From Sebastes aleutianus (taxonomy: Eukaryota; Chordata; Actinopteri; Perciformes; Sebastidae), in assembly GCA_916700875.1 (NCBI GenBank), contig CAKAKS010000072.1, positions 37,142,114 to 37,206,113 of the forward strand: 64,000 nt of DNA, given 5' to 3'. Below the pieces are notes generated by a model that did no database searches, was not told the DNA's origin, and saw nothing but the letters and a program-made list of their open reading frames with translations. Position 1 is the first letter of the stretch. Every line of letters begins with the position of its first letter. This document shows positions 1 to 11,700 of the stretch, piece after piece. Position numbers and translations under genes: made by a program.

Positions 1-1690
1 TTTATGATTTGCATTACAACCTTTATTTTGGATTAGGCGTACACATCCAAGTTATTTTATGTACAGTCTATTTAAATAACATAAGTACATATTTTACAGC
101 AAGGAAAATGATAATAACCCATTTATGAGGTCAAATTAACCAGCATTCTAGTCAATATGAACCAATATTTGGGTTGAATGTTGGGTTGTTTTTTTAGTGT
201 GTGTGATCGGCACATCAGTGGGATAAGGAGAGAAGTATGGCGATTTACACCAAAAAGAGTATGAGAACATTTACACCTGATACCAAGTAATAATGCAATA
301 AAAGGAAAAGGCTAATTGAATTAATATAATCTAATCACATTACATTGTGACTCAGTGAGCCCACAGTGACACTGGGCCTAAACACCAACATTAATATTTT
401 TATGTCAGAAATAATATTTTATATGTACAGTAGGCTTTTTGGATAATGCATTTATTCATTATTTTACTGTAAATCAGAAACAGTTTTATTGCCAAGTAGA
501 TTTGCACTTAAAAGTAAGTAAGTAAGCAAGTTTTAAAATCCACCAGATGTCACTGTGCTGCTGCATTTGAAGCCACACAAAGCTCAATTTATTATAGGTT
601 ATTATAAGAGATTATTATGAGGTTGCAGCTCATGTTTGGTAAATGTTTATGTTGATTTCTGGCTCAGGATCTTTTTTTAGCTGCCGTGAGTTTCAAATCA
701 CCTCTGATGAAATGTGAACTCATGATGAAACATCTTTAATATGATTAGTAATAAATGAGAGTGCTCTGGCTGGTGTTAACGCTTTACAAACACTAGATGG
801 TGCAGGTGTACAAGAGTTCAGCAGTATGTGCAAACAAAGTGAATCTACTACAGTTTATTTTCTCTCCCACATTTAAAACTTTGACTTGACGTTATTTCTT
901 TTTAAAAACACAGATTTATCTTCTCGGTAAGCTAATGACAGTAGTGACAAGTTACTGCACCATCCAAGATTGGTGACGAAAGCAAAGTAAAATAGTATCA
1001 TTAGAGGGAAAAGAAATCATGGAGTTATCATTAATGTAGGAATATTATGTCAAAAATATAATGGCCTGAATGATTTAATGCTGCTGTCAAACATTTAAAC
1101 GATCAACTCGTTACTGACTCGGGTTTAAATGGAAAATAAAAAAGACATTTGTCAAATATGTTATTATTAATTTGGCAATTTACTGCATACTATTTATTCT
1201 GTTCTTTTACTCGGAGCCAGATTAACCTACTGTGGCCTCTGTGCTGTGGGTCCCTCTTGACCTCCTATTGTCACACTCTGTGTGCATTTATTTATTATTT
1301 AGTAATTAGTTTGTGGTAATTTGACTGAGTTTATCTGCACAAAGTAAGCACAATATAAACTAAACACCCTAAAACTAGTTTTTAACTCAGGGGCCCCTCT
1401 CATTATATGGTGCTTTAGTTCAAACAGCATTAACTAACACATTTGCAGTTAATCAAATTACCACAAACTATAACTGTCACATTGTAAACCAGGGGTCTTC
1501 GGCCCACTGAAGTTCTGGGGACTTTTACTTTATAGATTTGTTTTTAATCAAAATGTTTACTTTGAAAAGGAGTTTTATTATATTGTTGTGTTGAAAGTAG
1601 TTGTCCTTAAGGTATACGTTACAAACACCATGCCAAAGTAATTTCTGTAGTTACAATGAATTCCTCGATTATCAGACACATTTGTCTCCT
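1..1690. other. Upstream AT-rich non-coding DNA
   Basis: No exon-like open frame, RNA gene or recognisable transposon was seen here. The stretch is AT-rich and unique-looking, and it precedes the CpG-rich promoter region of the MEIS gene. It may hold distal regulatory sequence, but nothing in it stands out by eye. Confidence 0.6.
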
Positions 1691-1699
1691 CACAGTCCC

Positions 1700-1925
1700 T
1701 CCATCCAAAAGTTAGATAAAAAACAATAGAATGGGATAATTAAAAAACAAAAACAAACAAGCATATACATACTCACACAGTTACATATGCACATATATAC
1801 ACATCAGCACACAAGCATACAAAAGACTATAATTCAGTTGATTGAAAAGCCATTCTATAAAAGTGGGTTTTAAGAAGGGATTTAAAAGTTGTGACAGAGT
1901 CTGCTGATCTGATCTGGTCTGCTGA
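1700..1925. repeat. Dispersed repeat fragment, related to 2999-3135
   Basis: The block contains the string AAAAAACAATAGAATGGG near 1719, which recurs near 3113 in intron 1. The rest (a 'taaaagtgggttttaagaaggg' type sequence) resembles a common teleost interspersed repeat. The family name is not known to me. It ends at the duplicated segment just upstream of the promoter. Confidence 0.45.
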
Positions 1926-2165
1926 AAAAGAAGATACTACTACTGGCTGGAGTCTCTGCTCCTTTAAGTGAGAAAAGAAACTATACACATACACACATAC
2001 ATACATACACACATACATATACATAAAAATAGAAAATATAGAAAATATAATACAAATAATTATGATAATAATGAATAAATGAATAAAATAAAATTCAAAA
2101 AAGGAAAAAGAAGATACTACTACTGTCTGGAGTCTCTGCTCCTTTAAGTGAGAAAAGAAACTATT
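1922..2165. repeat. Direct duplication of ~63 bp, offset exactly 180 bp
   Basis: Positions about 1924-1984 and 2104-2164 are nearly identical: both carry AGATACTACTACTG, then CTCCTTTAAGTGAG and AAAAGAAACTAT, with one internal mismatch. The DNA between them is ACAT-rich and ATAA-rich low complexity. The second copy abuts the pyrimidine-rich start of the promoter region. This looks like a fairly recent local duplication. Confidence 0.85.
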
Positions 2166-2754
2166 CACTCCACTCCTCTCCTCCTCCTCCCTCCTTCCCT
2201 CCCTCCTACCTCCCTCCCTCACACCCTGACGGCCTGCTCTGAGACGAGGGAGGAGGAGGAAGCCGCTTTGCCGGAGCTGCGATGGGGATTTGAACGCACC
2301 TCCGCAGCGCAGAAGACAGCGCTGCACGGCACGGCCCGGCTCAGAGCGCAGCGCAGCGGGCGGGACCGCCTCACTTTATCCCCCCGGTTTGGATGTAACC
2401 TGATCGGATTCGGCCTTACTGACTGAGCGGTTGATTGGTTGGTTGGTTGTGTGGTCGCTTGGAGCTGGAGGCCGGTAGCAGGACAGCTTTCTGCCCGGAC
2501 TGGTGCTGCTGCTGGTGGCCGAGCGGAGTGTCGCCGTCGGTCGGTTGGTTACCGTGGAGACCGGAGAGGAGTGTCGCCTTCAGGGACCCGCAGCGGCTGC
2601 TCTCTCTCTCTCTGTGTGTTTGTGCGTTTCTCTCTCTGCTGGATAGACTCGGTTACACACGGGATTAAGTGATTAACGCTCCGGTACCGGGGAGTTGGAT
2701 GTGTGTTTTGCCCCGCGGGAAGTCACCTGGAGTCCGGCTGGAGAGACGGAGCCG
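2160..2754 (+). promoter_or_regulatory. meis1: CpG-rich promoter / 5'UTR region of the MEIS gene
   Basis: Composition changes sharply here from AT-rich to GC- and CpG-rich, immediately before the coding start. A polypyrimidine block (about 2165-2225) is followed by a GC-box-like GGGCGGG at 2358-2364 and an inverted CCAAT (ATTGG at 2434-2438). No TATA box was recognised, which fits a CpG-island promoter of a developmental regulator. The transcription start cannot be placed from sequence. If transcription starts early, the leader holds several upstream ATGs, including a start-stop ATG TAA at 2393-2398 and one at 2699 whose frame overlaps the main start. Confidence 0.6.
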
Positions 2755-2766
2755 ATGGCGCAACGG
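2755..2766 (+). CDS. meis1: meis1 exon 1, coding part (residues 1-4, MAQR)
   Basis: ATG GCG CAA CGG is followed directly by the donor GTGAGT at 2767. MAQR is the conserved N-terminus of MEIS1 and MEIS2, and the four-codon coding part before a phase-0 intron fits the family structure. The ATG has G at +4 but C at -3, so its initiation context is only moderate. Intron 1 runs 2767-6090. Confidence 0.93.
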
Positions 2767-5700
2767 GTGAGTAAAAATTACAACTTTTATTAGAGAGATG
2801 ATGAGAGATGATGAGAGAGGATGGTTTGTCTTCAGGGTTGACTTCAAAGTTTGATGTTCAATTAACTGAGTTTGGAAAACACTGAACCACTTTTTTTTTT
2901 TTAAATTGACAGAAAACTGTGATTAAACAGGATTTAAACTATTAAACTAATGAATAAATTAACCCTTATTTGGAAATATAATCTTTTTTTTTTTTAAATC
3001 AATAATAACAAGTTTATTTGTAGAGCATTTTCAAGCACAAAGCACAAAGTGCTTTCCAAGGAAATTCACATCATATACAACAGAATACACTGAAACATAA
3101 ATAATTAAATATAAAAAACAATAGAATGGGAAAATAAAGATCATATTAATATTAACGTTGTTTCTTATAGCTATTCATATTTCCCATTTTAATTCACAAA
3201 CTATAGTAATGATTCAAACTTTCTCCCGTGCGTAAAGATAATCAATTTAACTTTTCACAGGAAAAATTAATTTCATAGTTTTCTCTCTTTATTTTTTTTT
3301 AAAAAGCATTTTTTTTACAAATTTACAAACAATTTAGACACAATGCATATTATAAAGAAACCAAATTGTATTCGTATTAACACATTTATATAAAAGAAAT
3401 TCCATGCACACTTGAAAACTTTTGATTGAGTAAATAATAACTGCAACAGTGTAACAAATAAATAAAATTAGATTCACTTCAGTGAGCACAGAATTAAAGA
3501 AAGAAAAATAAATGTCAGCTGCAGGAGATCATTTCTAAACTTACAAATAGAGAAAGTCTTTTAGGGATCTAAATAATTATATTTTTCATAATAAAAGTTG
3601 CTGTGATTTGAAGAAACTTGCTCACGATTTATTTTGTTAATTTTGAATTTTTTAGGCCTTAAAGTTTTTCTTCAGTTGATTTATGACAAAAGTTTTAGGT
3701 TAAAAAAAACTTTAAACTTTTTTAATTCCACCAACAAAATGTATGAACGTTGCAACAATTTTATCAGAAGTTCTATGTTCTAAATTCTAAGTTCTATTTT
3801 CTAAGTTCTATATTCTAATCTCATAGAAACACTTTGTTCCACATTCAGCGGACTGTCGTTACCGGATCAGTCGCTGTGTTTTCGGCTCAGAGGCCGTTTG
3901 AGCTTCAGCGGCGGAGAATAAAAAACATTTTATTTTGTTAGTTTCACAACTGATTAAATCTGTTCAACCGGAACTGATGGAGCTCAACACACAAACAGTT
4001 CAATAAAGTTTTCCTCAAATGAAAACATTTATTCAAACTCTTTTGTTCACATGGCGGCTGTTTTGTCGAGGTCAAAGTTTAAACTGTGTTTTATTGATTA
4101 CTGATCAGTGATCGGTCTAATCAGAGCCCATATATACACAGAGACACTTTTACGAGAGGTTCTTTTAAACTTTATTATAACATAAAAAAAACTTTTTATT
4201 AAATAAATATCTGACAGATTATGTAACGAATTTTCGGTCACAGTAGAGAGACCTGTAGCTGTTTATGTTAAATTAGGAAAATGAACTAAAAATAAAGAAA
4301 CCAACAGAAATGTTTTAAGCAAAGAAAAATTATAGAAATAATAAATTCCCTTTTATTTAAATAGAATTAAAAAAGATTTTTTTTTGTCACAAATCACTTT
4401 TTGGCCTAGTAATGAAGATACACAGTCTGGAAGTTAAAACAAATAAGTCATACAGAGATTATATAAATATATCAGGTTCTTTATAGGAACAAAACTGAAA
4501 TTATGTTTTCAATTTTTTAATTATAACAGATTTTTATTTTCTTACAATGGCTGTTTTTGTTCTTATTGCTTTGGAGATTTTTTTATTAATTAGTGTGCGC
4601 TTACCTGCATATTTAAAATTGGTTGAAATAAAAGCATATAAAGACCCACAAACACAGTCTTTAAAAGAAAAAACAAAATGATAAACATGCTTCATTTATA
4701 AAAACAAACTGCTTGAATATGTTAATTTTTATAAACCTTATGTTCTTATGTAGATTGCAGCATTTAAAAGTGTAAACTTATTTTGATTTACTACAAAATC
4801 ACTTTATGTATCATGTTAGAAATTATACAGATACTTAATATTAGGCATAAACATTTTAGAACAATTCCTGTTTTCTTTCTGAAAATACAATAGACTTTTG
4901 GCCACAAAGTGAAGTCAAAGTTAATTAAGTATTTGAGAAAATGTACAGGGGGTTGAACAATATTAATATTATTCAAAATAAATTACACCTGCACAGTGCA
5001 GTCTGATATTTATAAGATTTATAATGTTTCTGTCTGAGATGTTTAAACTTAATTGTTGTTTTTCATTCAACTGCATCATGTTTTAAAGTGTTCATATTAT
5101 TTTGTCCACCCCCTATATAGATTATTCCCCAGTGTTTTGTGTCAAGTGTGATGTTTTTCTTTTTAAAGGAAAAGTTAACATGGAATTTACTGTTTTAATT
5201 TGAATGATTTTTATCTGAAAATTAATTTAAAAACTGTTAACTCTTTCACAGTAAATAAACCAGGGGTGGACACAATAATAGGAACACCTGAACAATGTGA
5301 TCTAATACAAAAGCCCTGCAACAAATAGTTCAGTTTTGGTTGTCAGAGACGTTTTAATTCCACCTTGTTGTTAGATTTTAATGTTATTTTGTCGATATTT
5401 GTATTTAACGTGGAAAACTTCACTTCTGCTTCAACAGGTTTCAGGGTGTTTTTATTTTGAAAATTCAACATACTGAATTATAGGCCTACATTTTATAAGA
5501 TTGTGAGAACATTAAACTGTAAAACACCGACTGGGTGTTTAAAAGTTTTCTATTTTCCCAAAGCATTGCAGTATTTGTCACGTTAGAGGAAATAAACAAG
5601 GGGGTGGACATAATAACAGGAACACCTGTAGCATATAGTCATTTTTTGTTGACACTGTTTGTGAGAGGTGTTGACTCCTCTCTCTGGTCACCTTTTGAGG

Positions 5701-8700
5701 TTTTGTTCGATTAGATTAAATCATATTTCCGTGTGTTAGAGGTATTTTTTCTTTTACATAAATGGAAAAAACACCCACCTAATTCTTCTTTAAAGAATAG
5801 TCTGATTCTTTTTATTTTTAGGCACAAAAGCAGTCAAATTAGTGTTTCTTTTTCTGAAATAAGCATTGATTTTTGTGTCTGTTTGTGTCATTTTATTGTG
5901 TTTACTGAGGCATCGCTCTTTTAAATTATACTCAAGTCCATTAAACATCTTCACCCTGCTTATAAACCCTGCATACAGTTTTTATCGTTCACATTTATCT
6001 GCGTTTCGACCTCTCCTGAGGTCAGCGAACAGCTCCTACAGGACTGCTCAAGAGGTCAAAGGTCACACATCTCTTATCTCTGTGTTCCAGTATGAAGACC
6101 TGGCCCACTACGGGCTGGAGGGGGTGGGTGGGGTGTATGGAGACCCACACCACCATCACCACCACCATGCCGCTGCCGCCCGCTCCCTGCAGGCCGTGCA
6201 CCTGGCTGCCGCCGCCGCCGCTGCTGGCCCTTACCCTCCACACCAGTACGCCCAGTCCACCCACACAAGCGGCAGCATGGGCTCCACGGCTGGGGACGCC
6301 GTCAAGAGGGACAAAGACGCCATTTATGGGTATGATTAGTTTACTCACACTGTAAAAAAAAGAAAAAAGGACTCATGAGGACAAAAAAAGCTCTTTCAGA
6401 ACAGTTTTCTTTTTCTGTGAAAACAGTTTCATGTTTGATTTATGTGTTTAACTTCTCACTGTTTGGGACTGAGCTACACGCCGTTCCATTCCAGGCTGAG
6501 CTGAGCCAGACCAACGATATCTGAGTGTGTTAGTGTGATGAAATGAAGCCTGCTGCTTGTTCACGAGGAGGTCAGAACAGAAACAGACGCCTCAACAGTT
6601 GTGGAAGAAGTAGATTCAGCTCTTTACCGTCTTTATCAGCTCCTGATTCTGTATATCTGATTTTACTTGAGTAAAAGTAGCAACACCTAAATGTAGAAAT
6701 ACTCCATAAGTAAAAGTCCCACAATCAAAATCTTACTTCAGTAAAAATACAACTATGAGCAGGAAGTATCAAAAGTAAAAGTACTCATTATGCAGAAAAA
6801 TGACTCCTGTCAGCGTGTTGTTGCCTGCTCAGTATATCATTGTGTTATTATAAGTGCAAGGTTGAGCTATTTTAAATGTATATGGGCAGATTAATCTGTA
6901 AAGTAGCAATGCATTTTATTTCATTATGCTCATTGTAAGGCTGTCAAGGCAGCTTTATTTATGATGCACATTTCATTACAAAGAAACTTAATGTGCTTTA
7001 TATAAAAAAAGAAACTCAATGTGCTTTACATAAAAAAGAGGCACAAAAAAAACCACCAAGCACATGCAATTTAGTGGTATAACTACAAAGTTAACAATAA
7101 AAACAAAAGAAATATATTTATTCATACACCCAATACACACCCACAATGTTCATAGGCCTGAGAAAGCAGTTTTTTTTTTTGCTTAGCTTTAAATGTACAT
7201 ACTGTTTTCAGGCTTTCCAGAGGGCTGGTCCACAGTAACTAAATATGCCTTTACCAGCTCCTGATCTTATTCTGGGTTAGGGCTATAATTATATGTTAAC
7301 GCAAATTTGTTTTAACACCACTAATTTCTTTAAGGCTCAGTTTTAAAGCTCAAGTGAAGATATGGCATCATATGAAACTAGAAACCTAAAGAATCCTTTG
7401 GTACCAACTATTTCATACTAGCTGGTCGCAAAGGAGGCTAAATAACGCTCCAAACTTGCTCTAAATTTTGGCGAGGAAAAACTGGCATGGCCATTTTCAA
7501 AGGGGTCCTTTGACCTCTGACCTCAAGATATGTGAATGAAAATGGGTTCTATGGGTACCCACGAGTCTCCCCTTTACAGACATGCCCACTTTATGATAAT
7601 CAGTTTGGGGCAAGTCATAGTCAAGTCAGCACACTGACACACTGACAGCTGTTGTTGCCTGTTGGGCTTGAGTTTACCATGTTATGATTTGAGCATATTT
7701 TTTATGCTAAATGCAGTATTCTTTCTGGACAGGTTTCTGGACGATATTTGGCATTGTTTTGTGTTGGTTATTGATTTTCAAAGCAAGCATATTTGCCCAC
7801 TCCCATGTTGATAAAAGTATTGAATACTTCTCCCTTTAAGGTACATTTTGAACAGATAAAAAAGATGTGCGATTAATTTGTAATTAATCGTGATTAACTA
7901 TGGACATCATGCGATTAATTGCGATTAAATATTTTAATCAATTGACAGCCCTATTCTGTTTACAACCAAAAAAGCCACTGAGGTCTGTTGGGGGTCAGAA
8001 ATATCCTGGGGAGATGAACCATGTGACAATAACTACTTAGTTAGCTTTAGGAAAAGATCGTGGTTTGGCTTAAAAAAACTCCGGAAGTGGCGGTTCTTAA
8101 GTATGGAAGTTATGTCACAAATCAACTTTGACTTCTGGTTTCAAACGGGACACAAACACCGGTCTCCTGACCTCTTTTGTGCTGACCATCACAAACAAAA
8201 ATTTAAATTTGTGTCTATGTACACAAATCAATACATTAACTTTTGGTATTATTTCACGAACTCCTGTGCGACTGTGTTTGGGTAGAGACGGCAATTTAAA
8301 GGATGGATACCTCCAAACATGAGCAACTTTCTGTAATATATGTTTGTTTGTTTTCTTATAATTTGCACTAAACGCTTGAATTTTTCTCCTTTTTTTCGTT
8401 TATAAAAGTGCTCTTAAGATGATTATTCTAAATCTTTCTCATTGATTCTCAGTTTGAGGCAGCTTGTGTCACAGTCTGAGCTGATCTTCCTCCCTTCTCT
8501 CTCTATTTCAGACATCCTTTATTCCCTCTGCTCGCACTGATTTTTGAAAAATGTGAATTGGCGACCTGCACGCCGAGAGAGAGCGGCGTGGCCGGAGGAG
8601 ACGTCTGTTCCTCAGATTCCTTCAACGAGGACATCGCCGTCTTCTCCAAACAGGTACAGAAACACACATTTCATCCACGTGTCAGAGTTAATACAGAACA

Positions 8701-11700
8701 GATCTGCAGGATCAGAAAGGGCCAGGGCCGGATTAATCCTCGAGGGGGGCCCCTGGGCTAAAATGAGCTGTGGGCCCCAGCTGACCCCCCATTTATCCCA
8801 CTTTCCGTGCATTGTGTGTTTATTAGTCTGTGGTGTTCAAAGTGTTCAATTTGTTTACTTAAAATACTCCACTACAAATAAATAAACCCTCATTTCAGCC
8901 AGCAAATTCAACAATCAGTGGACATAAATGAGAAGCCGCTTCTGTCTGAAATCAGACCTGTTGTTTAAAAAGTACTAAGAATTTCAATGGAAAATCTGCC
9001 AACTTTATCACTGCTGCTTTTGGCTTAAATGACTACAAACTTATTACCACACAGTGAACCTGGAGCCTCCGGGCCCCCTGGAGCTAGTTTTATGCTTGCC
9101 TTAGTGTCCCTGGTGCAAGGGCGAGCAAAAAATGACGTTGTGACGCTTGGTCGTGCATCCCCTAATTTTCATGCCTCTGTGCCGGCGACAGCTGTGGCTG
9201 GAAGCATCATGTTTTGGGGTTGTCTGTCTGTACGTACGTACGCCCGTCCATCCCATTCTCATGAACGCGGGAATTTCTTAAAATTTGGCACAAATGTCCA
9301 CTTGGACTCCAGGATGAACTGTGGTCAAAGGTCATTGTGACCTCACAAAGCACGTTTTTGGCCGTAACTCAAGAATTCATATGCTAATTATGACAATTTC
9401 ACACAATGTCATTTCACAGGAGTCAAACACTCGCAAACTCCGACCGAACGGTCAAACTAGGCAGTGCTGATCAAATATGAATCAATATTATGTTACTGTA
9501 ATGCCTCATCTTGTAGTGTACTGTTTAGCTGGTAAATGAGAAAGTTTGTGACCCGTCAGCCATGTTGAGATCAGTTGAAGAAATACCAAGCACCGCCCAC
9601 CAGCCAGAGCACAGCCAATAGGAACGCTCATAGGAATGCTCTCTCTGAAATGACCTGTGATTGGCCAAAGTCTCCCGTCACAGGCTAGATTTTTAAAACC
9701 TGAAAACAGAGCCATGAGGAGGTGCAGAAGTCTAGTTTTCTCTCAGAACATTTGAATTACAATATGCTGAAAGGTTATTATTGAATTTTTGCCCAATGAT
9801 GTTAAAGAAAATGTTGCCTACTGAAGCTTTAACTTAAATTAAGAAGTAAAATAATTAATTCCTTTTCACTGTTCTTATATTTATATCTCAGTATTTTAGA
9901 AAGACGACAATTTGTTTTTAAATGCTGCTAAAAGAATCTACATTTGAGTAAATAATTTGACAGCCAAATCATTTTTTTTACAGAATATTCAACCTTTCAA
10001 CCTACGTTTCATTATAATTAGGGCAGTCAATTGATTAAAACATTTAATCGCAATTAATCCTGTCCATAGTTATTCATGATTAATCACATTTTTTATCTGT
10101 TCAAAATGTACCTTAAAGGGAGATTTGTCAGGTATTTAATACTTTTATCAACAGTGGACAAATCTGCTGATTTTATGCAAATGTATGTATATATTTATTA
10201 TTGGAAACCAATTAACAACACAAAACAATAACAAATATTCCTCATAAACCCTCACAGGTACTGCATTTAGTATAAAAAATATGCTCAAATCATAACATGG
10301 CAAACTGAAGCCTAACAGGCAACAACAGCTGTCAGTATGTCAGTGTGCTGACTTGACTATGCCTTGCCCCAAACTGCATGTGATTATCATAAAGTGGGCA
10401 TGTCTGTAAAGAGGAGACTCGTGGGTACCCATAGAACCCATTGTCATTCACATAACTTGAGGTCAGAGGTCAAGGGACCCCTTTGAAAATGGCCATGACA
10501 GTTTTTCCTCGCCAACATTTAGCCTCCTTTGTGATAAGCTACTATGACATGGTTGGTACCAATGGATTCATTAGGTTTTTTCTAGTTTCATATGATACCA
10601 GTATCTTCACACTAGCTTTAAAACGAAGCCTGCTACAACCTAAAATCACAAGTTGCGTTAATCCGTTAAAGAAATTTGCGTTATTGCGTTAAGTTTGACA
10701 GCCCTAATTATAATACCTTTGTTGTTCCAAACATTTGACTCATTTCTTTACATGGATTGTATAAAGGCGATAAAGTATGTCCTTTAATATTTGATATGAT
10801 TTTACAGTTAATTACGGTGTTTTGCCCGGTAACACTCGTTGACTTCTTGCTTCTTCACAGAACATTTTGTTTGTACACCCCCTGGCGTTTCGAAGAATAG
10901 CGTGTTGAGCGTAAACGCCTTTGTGTGTGCTCGTGGCTTGCACACCATCTGTGGTGGCCCAAGCCACTGTGCCTCGCACAAGAATAAACAAAGCTTGAGG
11001 ATCCGGGCCCCAGGGCAGTTGGCTATGTTGTTTGATAATTATGATATTTTTTTCTGTGTCTAGCTCCGATCAGAGAGGCCTTTATTTTCATCAAACCCAG
11101 AGCTGGATAATTTGGTGAGTTATATTATTACTATTACACTGTTGTGATTTTAAATACCATTATATTATAAAAGTGTTTATTTTTTGTCTCACTTGTACAT
11201 TATTATCCTTTGTTGTTTTCAGATGGTCCAGTCGATACAAGTGCTGCGCTTCCACCTCCTGGAGCTGGAGAAGGTCAGATTTGTTTCAGTGACCTTTGAC
11301 CTTTTTATTTATCAGACTCCAATTTGACCAACGTCTGTTGCTATATATAAAGTAATGACATTAAAGCAAAGATGTCCACTGTGCTGGTAATCCAAGTTTA
11401 ATCCTGAACAAAAAAACAGGGTGATCTTATAGTATTCCAATGATATCACCGTTACGTTCCTAGAATTTTAGGTATTATACATCTACATGCAGTGGTGAAA
11501 GAAGTGCTCAGATACTTTACTTTTGTAGGAGTAGAGAAACCATGATCTAAAAATACTCCATTGCAAGTAAAAGTCCTGCATTCAAACTGTTACTTAAGTA
11601 AAAGTACAGAAGTATTATCAGCAAAATATACTTAAAGTATGAAAATTAAAAGTAATCATTATGAATTGCTCCTTTCAAAGTGTTATATTATTATAAAATA

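Noticed and set aside
1827..2327. 166-codon minus-strand frame near the promoter
   Set aside because: It runs through repeat and pyrimidine-rich DNA, is low complexity, and has no recognisable domain.
5866..6090. Upstream extension of the exon 2 open frame
   Set aside because: A good acceptor (TGTGTTCCAG) lies at 6081-6090 and MEIS similarity starts exactly after it; the upstream part is AT-rich intron with no ATG-initiated family match.
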